This document shows, one piece after another, positions 13,817 through 23,298 of a DNA stretch of 52,544 nt. The translations under genes were made by a program, and so were the position numbers. The first letter of the stretch is position 1. Each line of letters opens with the position of its first letter. The stretch covers positions 1 through 52,544 of the IMG/VR virus record IMGVR_UViG_3300028394_000100. One strand, given 5' to 3'. Below the pieces are notes generated by a model that was not told where the DNA came from, did not search any database, and saw only the letters and a program-made list of their open reading frames with translations. The DNA comes from a virus.

Positions 13817-15633
13817 TGGAAAATTTTTTAGGAAAAGACGGATTTATTTGGTGGACTGGTGTTATCGAAGATAGACAGGATCCATTAAATCTTGGTCGTT
13901 GTAGAGTTCGTATTTTTGGTTGGCACAGCGAAGATAAAATGTTGGTGCCTACCGAATCTTTACCTTGGGCTTTGCCAAAATTACCTGTAAACAACTCTAG
14001 AACATTTACAACACCAACTGAAGGTGAATGGGTTACAGGTTATTTTTTTGATGGTTCATCGGCGCAATTTCCTGTTTATGATGGTGTTCTTCCGGGAATT
14101 GCAAGATCAGGTTCAAGTCCACAAGTTGGATTTTCTGATCCTAGAACACCAGAACAACTAATGAATAGTCCTGCACCACCAGCAAAAAATATAATTGCAC
14201 AAGATGGTTCAGGCACAACAACTGAAAGCAAACCTGCGGTTAGAAATCCTGCTGATATTGGATTTCCAAGTACAAATAAACTTTCTATCAATGACTTGAT
14301 GAATGCTGCGCCGCAGATGTTGGAAAGAGCTTTCAATGTTGTAAAAGATATCAAGGGACCAGAAGCAAAAACTTTAGGCACAGAGATTGCAGGTGCTGCT
14401 CAGGGTGCAGCTGCAGCACTTCAAGGTATTCAACCTAATCTAGAAGCACTGGTACCAAAAGCAAGTGAATTGGCTGCAAGTATTCAACCAAATTTGGGAA
14501 GTTTAGCTGCAAAGTTTGGACCAGAATTTAAAACTGCACTAGATGAAGCCGCACCAAAAATTCAAGCGGGAGTAACAGCTTTACCTGGACAAGTATCCGG
14601 ACTAGCTTCTTCTGTTACGACAGGAATAACTAAGGCACAAACAGAAATTGGTGCAGGTTTATCGGCAGGTTTATCGGATGTACAGTCAAAAATTAACGAT
14701 GGAAGTTTAAAAGCACAATTTCAAAAAGACTTGGCAGAAGCACAGAAGAACATGGCTGCTTCGGAACAATCTGTAGCAGAACAAATAGCAAAAGCACAAA
14801 ACGCTGCAAGTGAGACTTTAGCCAAAGTTAACCAAGCATCTTCAAAAGATTTAACGACATTGCAAGCGGAATCAAAAAATATTGCTGGCGCTATTTCAGA
14901 AAAACTAAAAGAATTATCAGCAGCAAACATCAGTACAAAAACTCCGGTCATTTTAAGTCCAGCTATGATTGGATCAACAAACGCATCAACAACTTCTACG
15001 ATGCCTTCTGCAACTCCTGCCATTTTTGGTGCAGGAACTATTGCTGGATTAACATCATTTACAACATCAATTGAATCTAATTTATATAAAGATACTCCTG
15101 ATGAAAAATTAACATACACGGGTTTAGACGAAACGGTTTGGGATAGAGTTAACGCAGAAAGATTGAGAAGAAAACTACCAAGTTTAACAGATATAGGTTC
15201 ACCTAGACCACCAACGGATCAACCGCCACCAGAACCAAAAGCAAATTTAGGTGCTGTGGCGCCAGCACCTTTGGTTGCAACTATGGCACCTAACCCAATT
15301 CCAAATGAAGTTCCTTTAGAGAAAGTTTCTAGTACACAAAAAAAATCATTTGAAAATTCTTTAGATTTATTTGATAGGATGGTTGCAGAAGATGTTTCTA
15401 GTTTGTTAGGACAGTTACCTTCTGTAACAAATCGAGATGGATTTATTGTATTTTTTGAAAAACAAAATGCGCTTACTGCAAAATGGGACGGCAAAGCCCG
15501 TGAAATACAAAGTGCTCTCACAGGTGATGATAAACAAACAGCTTTCAGTTCAACATACTCTACCACCAATAGAGCATCGAGGAATATTAAGAAAGCAGTA
15601 GATGCACGAATTCAAGTATTAAACGCACAATAG
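13816..15633 (+). CDS. 5: Central spike OB-fold protein, gp5 N-terminal-like, without lysozyme
   Basis: A 605-residue protein. Residues 1-95 form the gp5 OB domain: WWTGVIEDRQDPLNLGRCRVRIFGWH, then SLPWALPKLP, GEWVTGYFFDGSSAQFPVYDGVLPGI. T4 gp5 continues with a lysozyme and beta-helix. Here it continues with an alanine-rich helical region (about 150-360), a proline-rich linker and a helical C-terminus (about 490-605). No T4-lysozyme-type motif was found. The beta-helical needle is a separate downstream gene in the same frame. It probably sits between the gp27 hub and the spike. Confidence 0.8.
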   Translation: MENFLGKDGFIWWTGVIEDRQDPLNLGRCRVRIFGWHSEDKMLVPTESLPWALPKLPVNNSRTFTTPTEGEWVTGYFFDGSSAQFPVYDGVLPGIARSGSSPQVGFSDPRTPEQLMNSPAPPAKNIIAQDGSGTTTESKPAVRNPADIGFPSTNKLSINDLMNAAPQMLERAFNVVKDIKGPEAKTLGTEIAGAAQGAAAALQGIQPNLEALVPKASELAASIQPNLGSLAAKFGPEFKTALDEAAPKIQAGVTALPGQVSGLASSVTTGITKAQTEIGAGLSAGLSDVQSKINDGSLKAQFQKDLAEAQKNMAASEQSVAEQIAKAQNAASETLAKVNQASSKDLTTLQAESKNIAGAISEKLKELSAANISTKTPVILSPAMIGSTNASTTSTMPSATPAIFGAGTIAGLTSFTTSIESNLYKDTPDEKLTYTGLDETVWDRVNAERLRRKLPSLTDIGSPRPPTDQPPPEPKANLGAVAPAPLVATMAPNPIPNEVPLEKVSSTQKKSFENSLDLFDRMVAEDVSSLLGQLPSVTNRDGFIVFFEKQNALTAKWDGKAREIQSALTGDDKQTAFSSTYSTTNRASRNIKKAVDARIQVLNAQ

Positions 15634-15642
15634 GGATAAAAA

Positions 15643-16431
15643 ATGGCAGGAGAATTAGAACTAGCACTTGAACAATCCAATAGTCAGTTGGCAGCTTTAA
15701 CAGAGATTCAAGATAATAAAAAGAACTATGATCAAAAGAGTGATCAGCTTGAAGGAGTTCTTTACCCAAATAACGAATCAAATGAACCTGTAACATCATA
15801 CGATTCGAAATATCCTTATAATAATGCTACAATAACCGAATCCGGTCACACTTTCGAACTAGATGATACTCCTGGTGCTGAAAGAGTATCCTTATCACAT
15901 AGAACAGGAACATTTTTCGAAATTCATCCTAGTGGTTCTAAAGTAGAAAAAATTGTAAATGATAATATGCAAATTATTGTAAAAAACAATGAAGTGTATA
16001 TTATGGGTAGTGAGAAAAAGTCAACTCAAGGCAACTTAAAAGTTTACATCAAAGGAAGTGCCAAGTTACAAGTTGGTGGTGACGTTGAACTTGAAGTTAA
16101 TGGTAATATGACCATGAAAGTTGATGGAATGTTTACTGCAATGGCAGAATCCTTTAATTTCGTTGGTGATATCAATCATGTAGGTGATTTAAAATCAACA
16201 GGAAACATATTGAACCAAGGAAACATATCATCAGCTAAGAACATTCAGGCAGAACTTGATATTGTTGGCCATCAAGATTTGATTATTACCAGAAACTCAA
16301 GTATTGGTGGAGATGAAAATATTGTTGGTGATTTAACGATACAAGGTTCAACTATTGGTAACGGTGTCAACTTAAACTCCCATACCCATCCTGATGCACA
16401 GGGTGGAAATACAGGACCACCAAATGCTTAA
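15643..16431 (+). CDS. Beta-helical tail spike needle, gp5 C-terminal/gpV-like
   Basis: A 262-residue protein with AGGGAT before the ATG. Residues about 60-190 show the regular short repeats of a triple-stranded beta-helix (VEKIVNDNMQIIVKNNEVYIMG, LKVYIKGSAKLQVGGDVELEVNGNMTMKVDG, VGDINHVGDL). The C-terminus NSHTHPDAQGGNTGPPNA carries the HxH motif that binds iron at the tip of P2 gpV-type spikes. It pierces the outer membrane. It is in the same reading frame as the preceding gp5 OB gene, separated by TAG GGA TAA, consistent with fission of an ancestral gp5. Confidence 0.82.
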   Translation: MAGELELALEQSNSQLAALTEIQDNKKNYDQKSDQLEGVLYPNNESNEPVTSYDSKYPYNNATITESGHTFELDDTPGAERVSLSHRTGTFFEIHPSGSKVEKIVNDNMQIIVKNNEVYIMGSEKKSTQGNLKVYIKGSAKLQVGGDVELEVNGNMTMKVDGMFTAMAESFNFVGDINHVGDLKSTGNILNQGNISSAKNIQAELDIVGHQDLIITRNSSIGGDENIVGDLTIQGSTIGNGVNLNSHTHPDAQGGNTGPPNA

Positions 16432-16435
16432 TTTG

Positions 16436-16530
16436 AAAAATTCGAATTTTTGCGTTCCGGCCCAAGAATTTTTTCCGACAGCTCCAAGACTCCAAAAAGC
16501 AGTTTTACTTTTAAGCTTAATAAATAAACA
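16436..16530 (+). promoter_or_regulatory. Intergenic region before gp25: palindrome and late promoter element
   Basis: The region holds a 16-base perfect palindrome (AAAAATTCGAATTTTT, 16436-16451) just after the spike stop, possibly a weak terminator or processing hairpin. A T4-late-like AATAAATA (16519-16526) ends four bases before the gp25 ATG. No Shine-Dalgarno precedes gp25. Confidence 0.5.
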
Positions 16531-16923
16531 ATGGCAACTAAACTAAATTTGTATTCGGACATAGATTTCACCTTCACCAAGAAACCGGTGACGGGTGATG
16601 TTGCTTTGAGTTATAATGAGTCAGCTGTAATTAGATCCATTAGAAATCTTTTACTGACGGACCAGTTTGAAAGACCTTTTAATCCAACTTTGGGTTCCAA
16701 CATCAACGCTTTATTGTTTGAACCGGACACACCATTTACAGCAAGTTCATTAGAGTCGGAAATTGAAACTACTATAAAAAATTATGAACCAAGAGCTCTT
16801 TTAAAAGAGGTAAATGTAAATCCTATGCCCGATAATAATTCTTATAGTGTGCAATTAACATTTTACATAGAAAATGCCACATTACCAACAGTTGTAACAC
16901 TTCTTTTAGAGAGAAACAGATAA
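16531..16923 (+). CDS. 25: Baseplate wedge subunit gp25
   Basis: A 130-residue protein (T4 gp25 is 132) of the GPW/gp25 family, part of the conserved inner wedge that also occurs in type VI secretion. The motifs YSDIDFTFTKKPVTGDV, ESAVIRSIRNLLLTDQFERPFNPTLGSNINALLFEP and NYEPRALLKEVNV are all present. It lies directly before gp6, with which it forms the wedge core. Confidence 0.95.
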   Translation: MATKLNLYSDIDFTFTKKPVTGDVALSYNESAVIRSIRNLLLTDQFERPFNPTLGSNINALLFEPDTPFTASSLESEIETTIKNYEPRALLKEVNVNPMPDNNSYSVQLTFYIENATLPTVVTLLLERNR

Positions 16924-16924
16924 A

Positions 16925-19006
16925 ATGGCAGGCGCTAATTCAAATATTCAAGTAACAGAATTGGATTTTAATAATATTAAGTCCAGTCTGAGAACATTTT
17001 TACAATCACAAGATGTACTGAAAGATTACAACTATGAAGGTTCTGCACTTTCAAGTCTTTTGGATATACTTGCATATAATACACAATATAATGCGTATTA
17101 CCTAAACATGGTTGCTAATGAGATGTTCTTGGATTCTTCTTTACAAAGAAGTTCTGTTGTATCTCATGCAAAACTGTTAAACTATGTTCCAAAATCAGCT
17201 TTGGCGCCCACAGCACAAATTCGTTTATCGGTGAATCAAGTAACAGATTCATCACTAACACTCCCAAAATTCACAAGATTCATTTCTGAAGCAATCGATG
17301 GAGTTAATTACACTTTTGTTACAACCGACACAAATACAGTTAATGTTGTTAACAATACGGCAACATTCGATGATCTACATATTAAACAAGGTTTACCTGC
17401 AACATTAACGTTTACTGTTGATTCAATTAATAATCCAAAATATTTGTTTGAAATACCAGATCAAGGTGTGGATACAACAACACTATCCGTTACAGTACAA
17501 CAATCGGGATCAAATAGTTCTTCTGAGGCATACAGTACTGCAACCAACTTTCTAACTTTGACACCAGATTCAAAGGTATATTTCTTACAGGAAAACCTAA
17601 AAGGCAATTACGAAATTTATTTTGGTGATGACATTTTAGGTAAAAAATTATCCGATGGCAACGTTGTTATCATCACTTATGTAATCACAAAAGGAACTGC
17701 ATCAGCTGGTTCAAATAATTTTGTGTTGATGGATTCAGTTGGTGGTTATGCAAACAACGTAATCACTCCCTTAGTTTCTGCAACTCAAGGTGGAAACAAA
17801 GAATCTATCGAATCAATCAAATTTCAGGCACCAAAATCATATTCAGCACAAGGACGTGCGGTTTCTAAGAACGATTACATTACATTGATTCAACAAAATG
17901 AATTAGGTTATTCTTTTGATGCTGTTAACGTTTGGGGTGGAGAAGAAAATATTCCTCCTGTATATGGACAAGTATTCGTATGTCTAAAACCAACAGGTTC
18001 TTATTTGTTGACAGACACACAAAAAAGAGACATCGTTACAGAAGTCATCAAACCTATATCAGTTTTGACCGTTTCACCAACGATTGTTGATCCGGATTAC
18101 ACATATATTAAAGTAAATGCCACAGTTGTTTACAACCCAACCAAGACCAGTTATAGTTCTAGTCAGTTGAATCAAATCATTTCATCTTCTATTAGAACAT
18201 TTGGAAATGATACATTAAATACATTCAATTCTACCTTTTTAGGCAGCCAATTGACTTCTACAATTCAAGTTGCTGATCCTTCAATCATAACCAGCGAACT
18301 CAAGATTCAATTACAGAAAAAATTTAATCCAGATTTGACTGTATCAAAAACCTATTCGTTGAATTTCAATACACCACTACAAAAAGGTATTTTATTAAGT
18401 GGTATCAATAGTTCTCCTGCTATTCAACAGAGAAACCCAACAACTCTAACAGAAATCATTCAGGGAATTTATATCGAAGAAGTTCCTTCAGCATCTGGTG
18501 GAATTGCTTCTGTATCTATTGTTAATCCAGGTTTTAATTACACTTATGTACCAACTATTACCATTTATGGTGATGGAACTGGCGCAACAGCAGAAGCAGT
18601 TATCAACACAAGCGGAAGAATCACCAAAATCAATGTAACCAATCCAGGAATAGGTTATACAAGTGCGGTAGTAACTGTTACTCCAAATGCATACGATACT
18701 ACAGGATTGAATGGCGCAGCTGCAGCCATTTTAGAAGGACAATTTGGAACATTAAGAAGTTATTACTATAACTCGAATAATGTCAAAACAATTTTTAATG
18801 GAAATGTAGGTACTGTTGATTATGTGAACGGAATCATTACTCTAGTCAACTTTAATCCCTACCAGATTGATAATCCATTAGGTCAATTAACAATATCTGT
18901 CGTACCTACCTCAACAATAGTTAATTCTTCATATAATAAGATTATAACTATAGATGAATATGATTCAAATGCAGTTAATGTTAGTTTAATAGCTAAAGCT
19001 CAATGA
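16925..19006 (+). CDS. 6: Baseplate wedge subunit gp6 (gpJ-like core)
   Basis: A 693-residue protein (T4 gp6 is 660). The N-terminus ELDFNNIKSSLRTFLQSQDVLKDYNYEGSALSSLLDILAYNTQYNAYYLNMVANEMFLDSS and QAPKSYSAQGRAVSKNDYITLI are gp6 signatures. gp6 forms the continuous ring of the inner baseplate with gp25 and gp53. A beta module (about 515-575: VNPGFNYTYVPTITIYGDGTGATAEA) is inserted near the C-terminus and recurs in neighbouring wedge genes. The stop overlaps the gp7 start (ATGA). Confidence 0.93.
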   Translation: MAGANSNIQVTELDFNNIKSSLRTFLQSQDVLKDYNYEGSALSSLLDILAYNTQYNAYYLNMVANEMFLDSSLQRSSVVSHAKLLNYVPKSALAPTAQIRLSVNQVTDSSLTLPKFTRFISEAIDGVNYTFVTTDTNTVNVVNNTATFDDLHIKQGLPATLTFTVDSINNPKYLFEIPDQGVDTTTLSVTVQQSGSNSSSEAYSTATNFLTLTPDSKVYFLQENLKGNYEIYFGDDILGKKLSDGNVVIITYVITKGTASAGSNNFVLMDSVGGYANNVITPLVSATQGGNKESIESIKFQAPKSYSAQGRAVSKNDYITLIQQNELGYSFDAVNVWGGEENIPPVYGQVFVCLKPTGSYLLTDTQKRDIVTEVIKPISVLTVSPTIVDPDYTYIKVNATVVYNPTKTSYSSSQLNQIISSSIRTFGNDTLNTFNSTFLGSQLTSTIQVADPSIITSELKIQLQKKFNPDLTVSKTYSLNFNTPLQKGILLSGINSSPAIQQRNPTTLTEIIQGIYIEEVPSASGGIASVSIVNPGFNYTYVPTITIYGDGTGATAEAVINTSGRITKINVTNPGIGYTSAVVTVTPNAYDTTGLNGAAAAILEGQFGTLRSYYYNSNNVKTIFNGNVGTVDYVNGIITLVNFNPYQIDNPLGQLTISVVPTSTIVNSSYNKIITIDEYDSNAVNVSLIAKAQ

Positions 19007-22000
19007 TTCCAAACGATCAAAAAACCTCACTTCTAATTCCGTCACAACTTCCTGGATTCGTTCGGGATGAACCTGACTATGCTAATTTTGTGACATTCGT
19101 TCAAGCATACTATGAATGGATGGAAGAAAATGGTAATGTGACTGATAGAAGTAAAAATATCTTAAACTATACGGATATTGATAGTACGACCGAAGAATTC
19201 ATAGATTATTTTTTAAATGATTTCCTTGCTTATTTTCCACCAGATGCTTTAGTTAGTAAGCAACAAGCCGTAAAAGTTGCCAGACAATTATATCAATCAA
19301 AAGGAACGATATCTTCATATCAATTACTTTTCAGAATGTTATTCAATTCTGATTTTGATATTTTCTACACAAAAGATGCCGTACTGAAAGCTTCATCTGG
19401 TATTTGGTATGTACCAAAAAGTTTAAAACTTTCAACAAATGATTCCAGATTTTTGAATATTAAAAATTTAAGGATCTTTGGTGAAACTTCCAAATCAATC
19501 GCTACAATTGAAAACTCCATAATTTCAAGAAATAAAATAGAAGTTTTTATTTCAAATATTGAAAGACTATTTAACTCAGGTGAATTTGTACGTATTGTTG
19601 ATGGCAACAATCAAGATGTGATTGTTAATGGTTCTATAATGAGAGCCAAGATTGTAGGTCAAGTTAGTCAAATCAACGTAGCAAAAGATATTTTAGGTAA
19701 CGCATTAAGAGGATCAAATTATGAAACAAATGATCCTGTGGTTGTTTATGGTGGTTTAAATCAAGAAATTCTTAATCCAGTTGGTGCTCAAGCAAAAGTT
19801 GGACAAACAACTACTGGTTCGATTCAACGTATCAATGTTACAAATGGTGGTTTTGGTTACAGAGTAACTCCAGACACGTTGTTGTCATTTTATGGATTAA
19901 ATGCTTCATCTTCAACACCTATTGCAACCGTATCGTCTGTTGATCCGACAGCGTATAACAGAGCAAATGCAACTTTTATTCCTCAAGAAACAATTAGTAT
20001 AAGACAAAATATACAAATTGGAAATTCAAACTATTTCTTTGCAAACGGTTATACATTGGTGGTGAACACTAGTATGTATTCGGTCAACGCAAATACATTT
20101 CAATTGGGTGAAGGTGTTTATCAAGGACCTAGTGCAAATCCAACTTTCTCGGGTATAGTTTCTAGATGGGATTCTGCCAACGGTATTATTAAATTGACCG
20201 GCGGTTCAGGTACACCATCAAGAAATGCAAACGTCATAAGCGTTGCAACAGGAAATGTGGGTAATGTCAGAGTATTTTCAACGGCAAATGCAAACACAAC
20301 AATGGCTGAAGCGTTTTCATTTCTCTCGTTGGAAACATATCCAATATCTTCCGTTGTTGTACAAAATGCTGGTGGCGGCATTAGAGTTTCTCCTACTATT
20401 ATTGCAGACACATACTATTCAGCAGACTCTTTTGATCCAACTAAAAAGGCCAATCTAAGATCGTTAGGTATTCTTGCACCAATCCGTATCGATTCTCCAG
20501 GTGAAGGTTATCGAATAAACGACACCATCAATATTATAAACGGATCAGGATATGGAGCATATGCAAAAGTAAGTAATGTAAGTGCAACAGGAGCAATCAC
20601 AGAAACAACTTATGTACAACAACAAGGTGCTGTTTATCCACTTGGTGGTTTAGGTTACGGTTTTGCTTTACCTGTTCTGTCTGTTACTTCTGCAAACAAT
20701 CAGGCATCAAATGCAGTATTGTCTGTCACGGCCGTTTTAGGTTCAGGTGCAACTTTTGATCCTGTTTTGGATAGGGTTGGTACAGTAACATCGATTGTTG
20801 TTACAGATGCTGGTGAAGATTATGTTTCTAATCCATCAGTATCATTAAAAGTTATTGATACACTTGTTGATGGTGCGGATATTTTAAATCTTCCACAAAA
20901 AGGTTCAACAGTCTATCAAGGCGCAGACCTAAACACAGCATCTTTCTATGCATATGTTGATTCGATTTCACAAATTACTTCAACGGTTGATGTGAATCCT
21001 GCATTGACAAAATATAGTTTAAGAGTGTATGAATACAATTCAATACCTGTTGCTGGTTCAACTTTAAAATTCGTTGACTCGGATATTGAATTAAATCTTT
21101 TAGATGAAACTGTACCTTCCAATTTCTTCTATACAGGAAGTCCTGCTTTCACAAATGGTGTGAAACTATATGGTGATGGAAACGCAAGAGCTGTTGCTTC
21201 GTTCTTGAATGGTTTGGTAATTGGCCAAGGTCAGTATTTAAATTCACAAGGTCAACCAAGTTCATTCAACGTACTACAAAGTTCCATCTACAACAACTAC
21301 ACATACCAAATTACGGTTGAAAAAGAAATTGCAAAGTACAGAGAAGCTTTATTAAATCTTTTACATCCAACAGGTATGAGAATCATTGGTCGATACAAAT
21401 TATCGGCCAACTCAGATTACAATAATGCATTACACTCAGTTGGTTTGAATCATGGTGATACATTATATCACTACACACAGACAAACAGTTCTAATGCTGT
21501 AATGTCTACAGATTTTTCAAATACAAGTACAAACTTAGTAAAGTTTTATAATATTGGTGCTGGTACAAATATTGCAAACTTTATATTGGCAAACAGTTCT
21601 ATTTTCTTGGCACCAACAAATGGTCCAGACATAATTTCTAAAGCTCAATCTGTAGACTATGCCAATAATCAAGTGTATCTGAAAGAAAGTATATTTTTAA
21701 CATATGCAAATGTTGCTCACGCAGTAGGATCCAATGGATCAAGCACTATAAATATAACATCAGTTTATACAAATTCTTACAATATTGTTAACAATGGAGT
21801 TTATAGTAATACTGCATACCCATTAAAAGATATTATATTTGCTGGTGATAAGATACTTGTAGCAAACAATACTGCCAAGACAGTACAGAGTATCGATTAC
21901 ATAACTGGAATTATTACACTAACTTCCAGTTTAACGTCAAATGTAAACTCAAATGTTGCAGTAAGCAGAACGTTCTCAGCTGGAGGAAGTGCCGCAACCA

Positions 22001-22113
22001 GACAACAAGTTAGAATTTATGGTACTATTGGAACACAATATTATCCACAACTTGTAACTGAAAATGGTGATTCGTTAATAACAGAAGATGAAAATTTAAT
22101 TCTTTTAGACTAG
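19003..22113 (+). CDS. 7: Baseplate wedge subunit gp7
   Basis: A 1036-residue protein (T4 gp7 is 1032). The N-terminus SQLPGFVRDEPDYANFVTFVQAYYEWMEENGNVTDRSKNIL and QAVKVARQLYQSKGTISSYQLLFRMLF match marine gp7 proteins. gp7 runs along the wedge and links core and periphery. The large middle part contains several beta modules: GGFGYRVTP, GEGYRINDTINIINGSGYGAYA, GEDYVSNPSVSL, and the GEGVYQGPSANPTFSGIVSRWD and STVYQGADLNTASF type. The end LITEDENLILLD is acidic. It is coupled to gp6 by a four-base overlap. Confidence 0.85.
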   Translation: MIPNDQKTSLLIPSQLPGFVRDEPDYANFVTFVQAYYEWMEENGNVTDRSKNILNYTDIDSTTEEFIDYFLNDFLAYFPPDALVSKQQAVKVARQLYQSKGTISSYQLLFRMLFNSDFDIFYTKDAVLKASSGIWYVPKSLKLSTNDSRFLNIKNLRIFGETSKSIATIENSIISRNKIEVFISNIERLFNSGEFVRIVDGNNQDVIVNGSIMRAKIVGQVSQINVAKDILGNALRGSNYETNDPVVVYGGLNQEILNPVGAQAKVGQTTTGSIQRINVTNGGFGYRVTPDTLLSFYGLNASSSTPIATVSSVDPTAYNRANATFIPQETISIRQNIQIGNSNYFFANGYTLVVNTSMYSVNANTFQLGEGVYQGPSANPTFSGIVSRWDSANGIIKLTGGSGTPSRNANVISVATGNVGNVRVFSTANANTTMAEAFSFLSLETYPISSVVVQNAGGGIRVSPTIIADTYYSADSFDPTKKANLRSLGILAPIRIDSPGEGYRINDTINIINGSGYGAYAKVSNVSATGAITETTYVQQQGAVYPLGGLGYGFALPVLSVTSANNQASNAVLSVTAVLGSGATFDPVLDRVGTVTSIVVTDAGEDYVSNPSVSLKVIDTLVDGADILNLPQKGSTVYQGADLNTASFYAYVDSISQITSTVDVNPALTKYSLRVYEYNSIPVAGSTLKFVDSDIELNLLDETVPSNFFYTGSPAFTNGVKLYGDGNARAVASFLNGLVIGQGQYLNSQGQPSSFNVLQSSIYNNYTYQITVEKEIAKYREALLNLLHPTGMRIIGRYKLSANSDYNNALHSVGLNHGDTLYHYTQTNSSNAVMSTDFSNTSTNLVKFYNIGAGTNIANFILANSSIFLAPTNGPDIISKAQSVDYANNQVYLKESIFLTYANVAHAVGSNGSSTINITSVYTNSYNIVNNGVYSNTAYPLKDIIFAGDKILVANNTAKTVQSIDYITGIITLTSSLTSNVNSNVAVSRTFSAGGSAATRQQVRIYGTIGTQYYPQLVTENGDSLITEDENLILLD

Positions 22114-22121
22114 GGTAATAA

Positions 22122-23288
22122 ATGTCAACAGTAAAAATATCACAACTACCACTCATTACGGCATTAAATGCTAACACAGCCAATAGTTTGTTTATGGGTG
22201 TCGATATTCCAACAGGTGTTACCGGTAAATTTACCGCACATACGTTGGCGGCAAACCTTTACTCTAACGAAATATTAAATGTTGGTGTCAATCAACAGAA
22301 CTTACCTAATACGATTGCACAATTTTCTTTAGGTGGTGAATCATATATTCAAACCAACCTCGTCAATACGAATGATGGTGGTACTGCTGACATAGTTGTA
22401 ACCGCCAACGTAGGTTCTGGTGGTACGGATGCGGCCAACTTTATCGATATGGGTTATGCAAACAAGAACTATCAACCAGGTTCGGAATTTAATAATATTG
22501 GTAATGCTGTTAATCCAAAAGATGGTTATCTTTATGTTCAAGGTACCGCAGGATCAAACGGTGGTAACTTAATTGTTGGTACAACTACATCGAATACAAC
22601 ATTAAAGTTTATTGTTGGTGGTGGTACAGGTGCCAACATTGTTGCATCGATGACTTCTAATAGTCTGGTGTTGAATACACAATCGTTTATTACTTTTGCT
22701 GATGGTACAAAACAAATTACGGCTGCAGCTTCTAATGCGTATTCACAGGCAGCTTTTGCACAGGCAAATTCAGCAACATCAAATACAATTATATCTCAAG
22801 GTATAAGTTCTACTCAAAATACAAACATTCAATCTGCATGGAACCAAGCGAATACCGCAAATAGTATTGCAAACACCGCATTACAAAACACCGCAAGTAT
22901 TATTACGGCTGGTAACTTAACGGTTACTGGTAATTTACTAATAAATAACACAATTAATCCAGGAAAAGGTTTCATCTACACACCAAATATTTTTCCAAAT
23001 TCACAGACAGCAATTACAATTGACTTTGCAAATAACTCGGTTGTTCGTGCTCAGACAGCTGCAGGTTTAGTTGTAACATTATCAAACTTTGTAACAGGTA
23101 AAGTTGTTGATGCATGGATTACAAATACTGCTGGCACAAACCAAACATTTACTCATGGTGTTTCTGCTCTTAATTCAACAATTAATGCGACAACCTATAA
23201 TATTCCAGGCACATCAACCATCTATGTAAAATACTGGAGTATGGATGGTACATTAACAAATACTTTCTGTTCGATTGTTCACGCTTAA
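22122..23288 (+). CDS. Tail fibre/virion structural protein between gp7 and gp8
   Basis: A 388-residue protein with AGGGT before the ATG. The N-terminus (STVKISQLPLITALNANTANSLFMGVDIPTG) resembles baseplate-attached fibre adaptors. A Gly/Asn/Thr-rich beta region follows, then FADGTKQITAAASNAYSQAAFAQANSA. A QG-x6-TQNTNI unit of the same family as the large fibres follows at about residues 225-250. The C-terminal half looks like a compact beta domain. It occupies an unusual place for a fibre, between wedge genes. Confidence 0.65.
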   Translation: MSTVKISQLPLITALNANTANSLFMGVDIPTGVTGKFTAHTLAANLYSNEILNVGVNQQNLPNTIAQFSLGGESYIQTNLVNTNDGGTADIVVTANVGSGGTDAANFIDMGYANKNYQPGSEFNNIGNAVNPKDGYLYVQGTAGSNGGNLIVGTTTSNTTLKFIVGGGTGANIVASMTSNSLVLNTQSFITFADGTKQITAAASNAYSQAAFAQANSATSNTIISQGISSTQNTNIQSAWNQANTANSIANTALQNTASIITAGNLTVTGNLLINNTINPGKGFIYTPNIFPNSQTAITIDFANNSVVRAQTAAGLVVTLSNFVTGKVVDAWITNTAGTNQTFTHGVSALNSTINATTYNIPGTSTIYVKYWSMDGTLTNTFCSIVHA

Positions 23289-23294
23289 TAAATA
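23287..23294 (+). promoter_or_regulatory. Late-promoter-like AATAAATA directly before gp8
   Basis: AATAAATA overlaps the upstream stop and ends four bases before the gp8 ATG. The context GCTTAATAAATAAA is the same as before gp25. There is no Shine-Dalgarno in between. Confidence 0.4.
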
Positions 23295-23298
23295 AATC

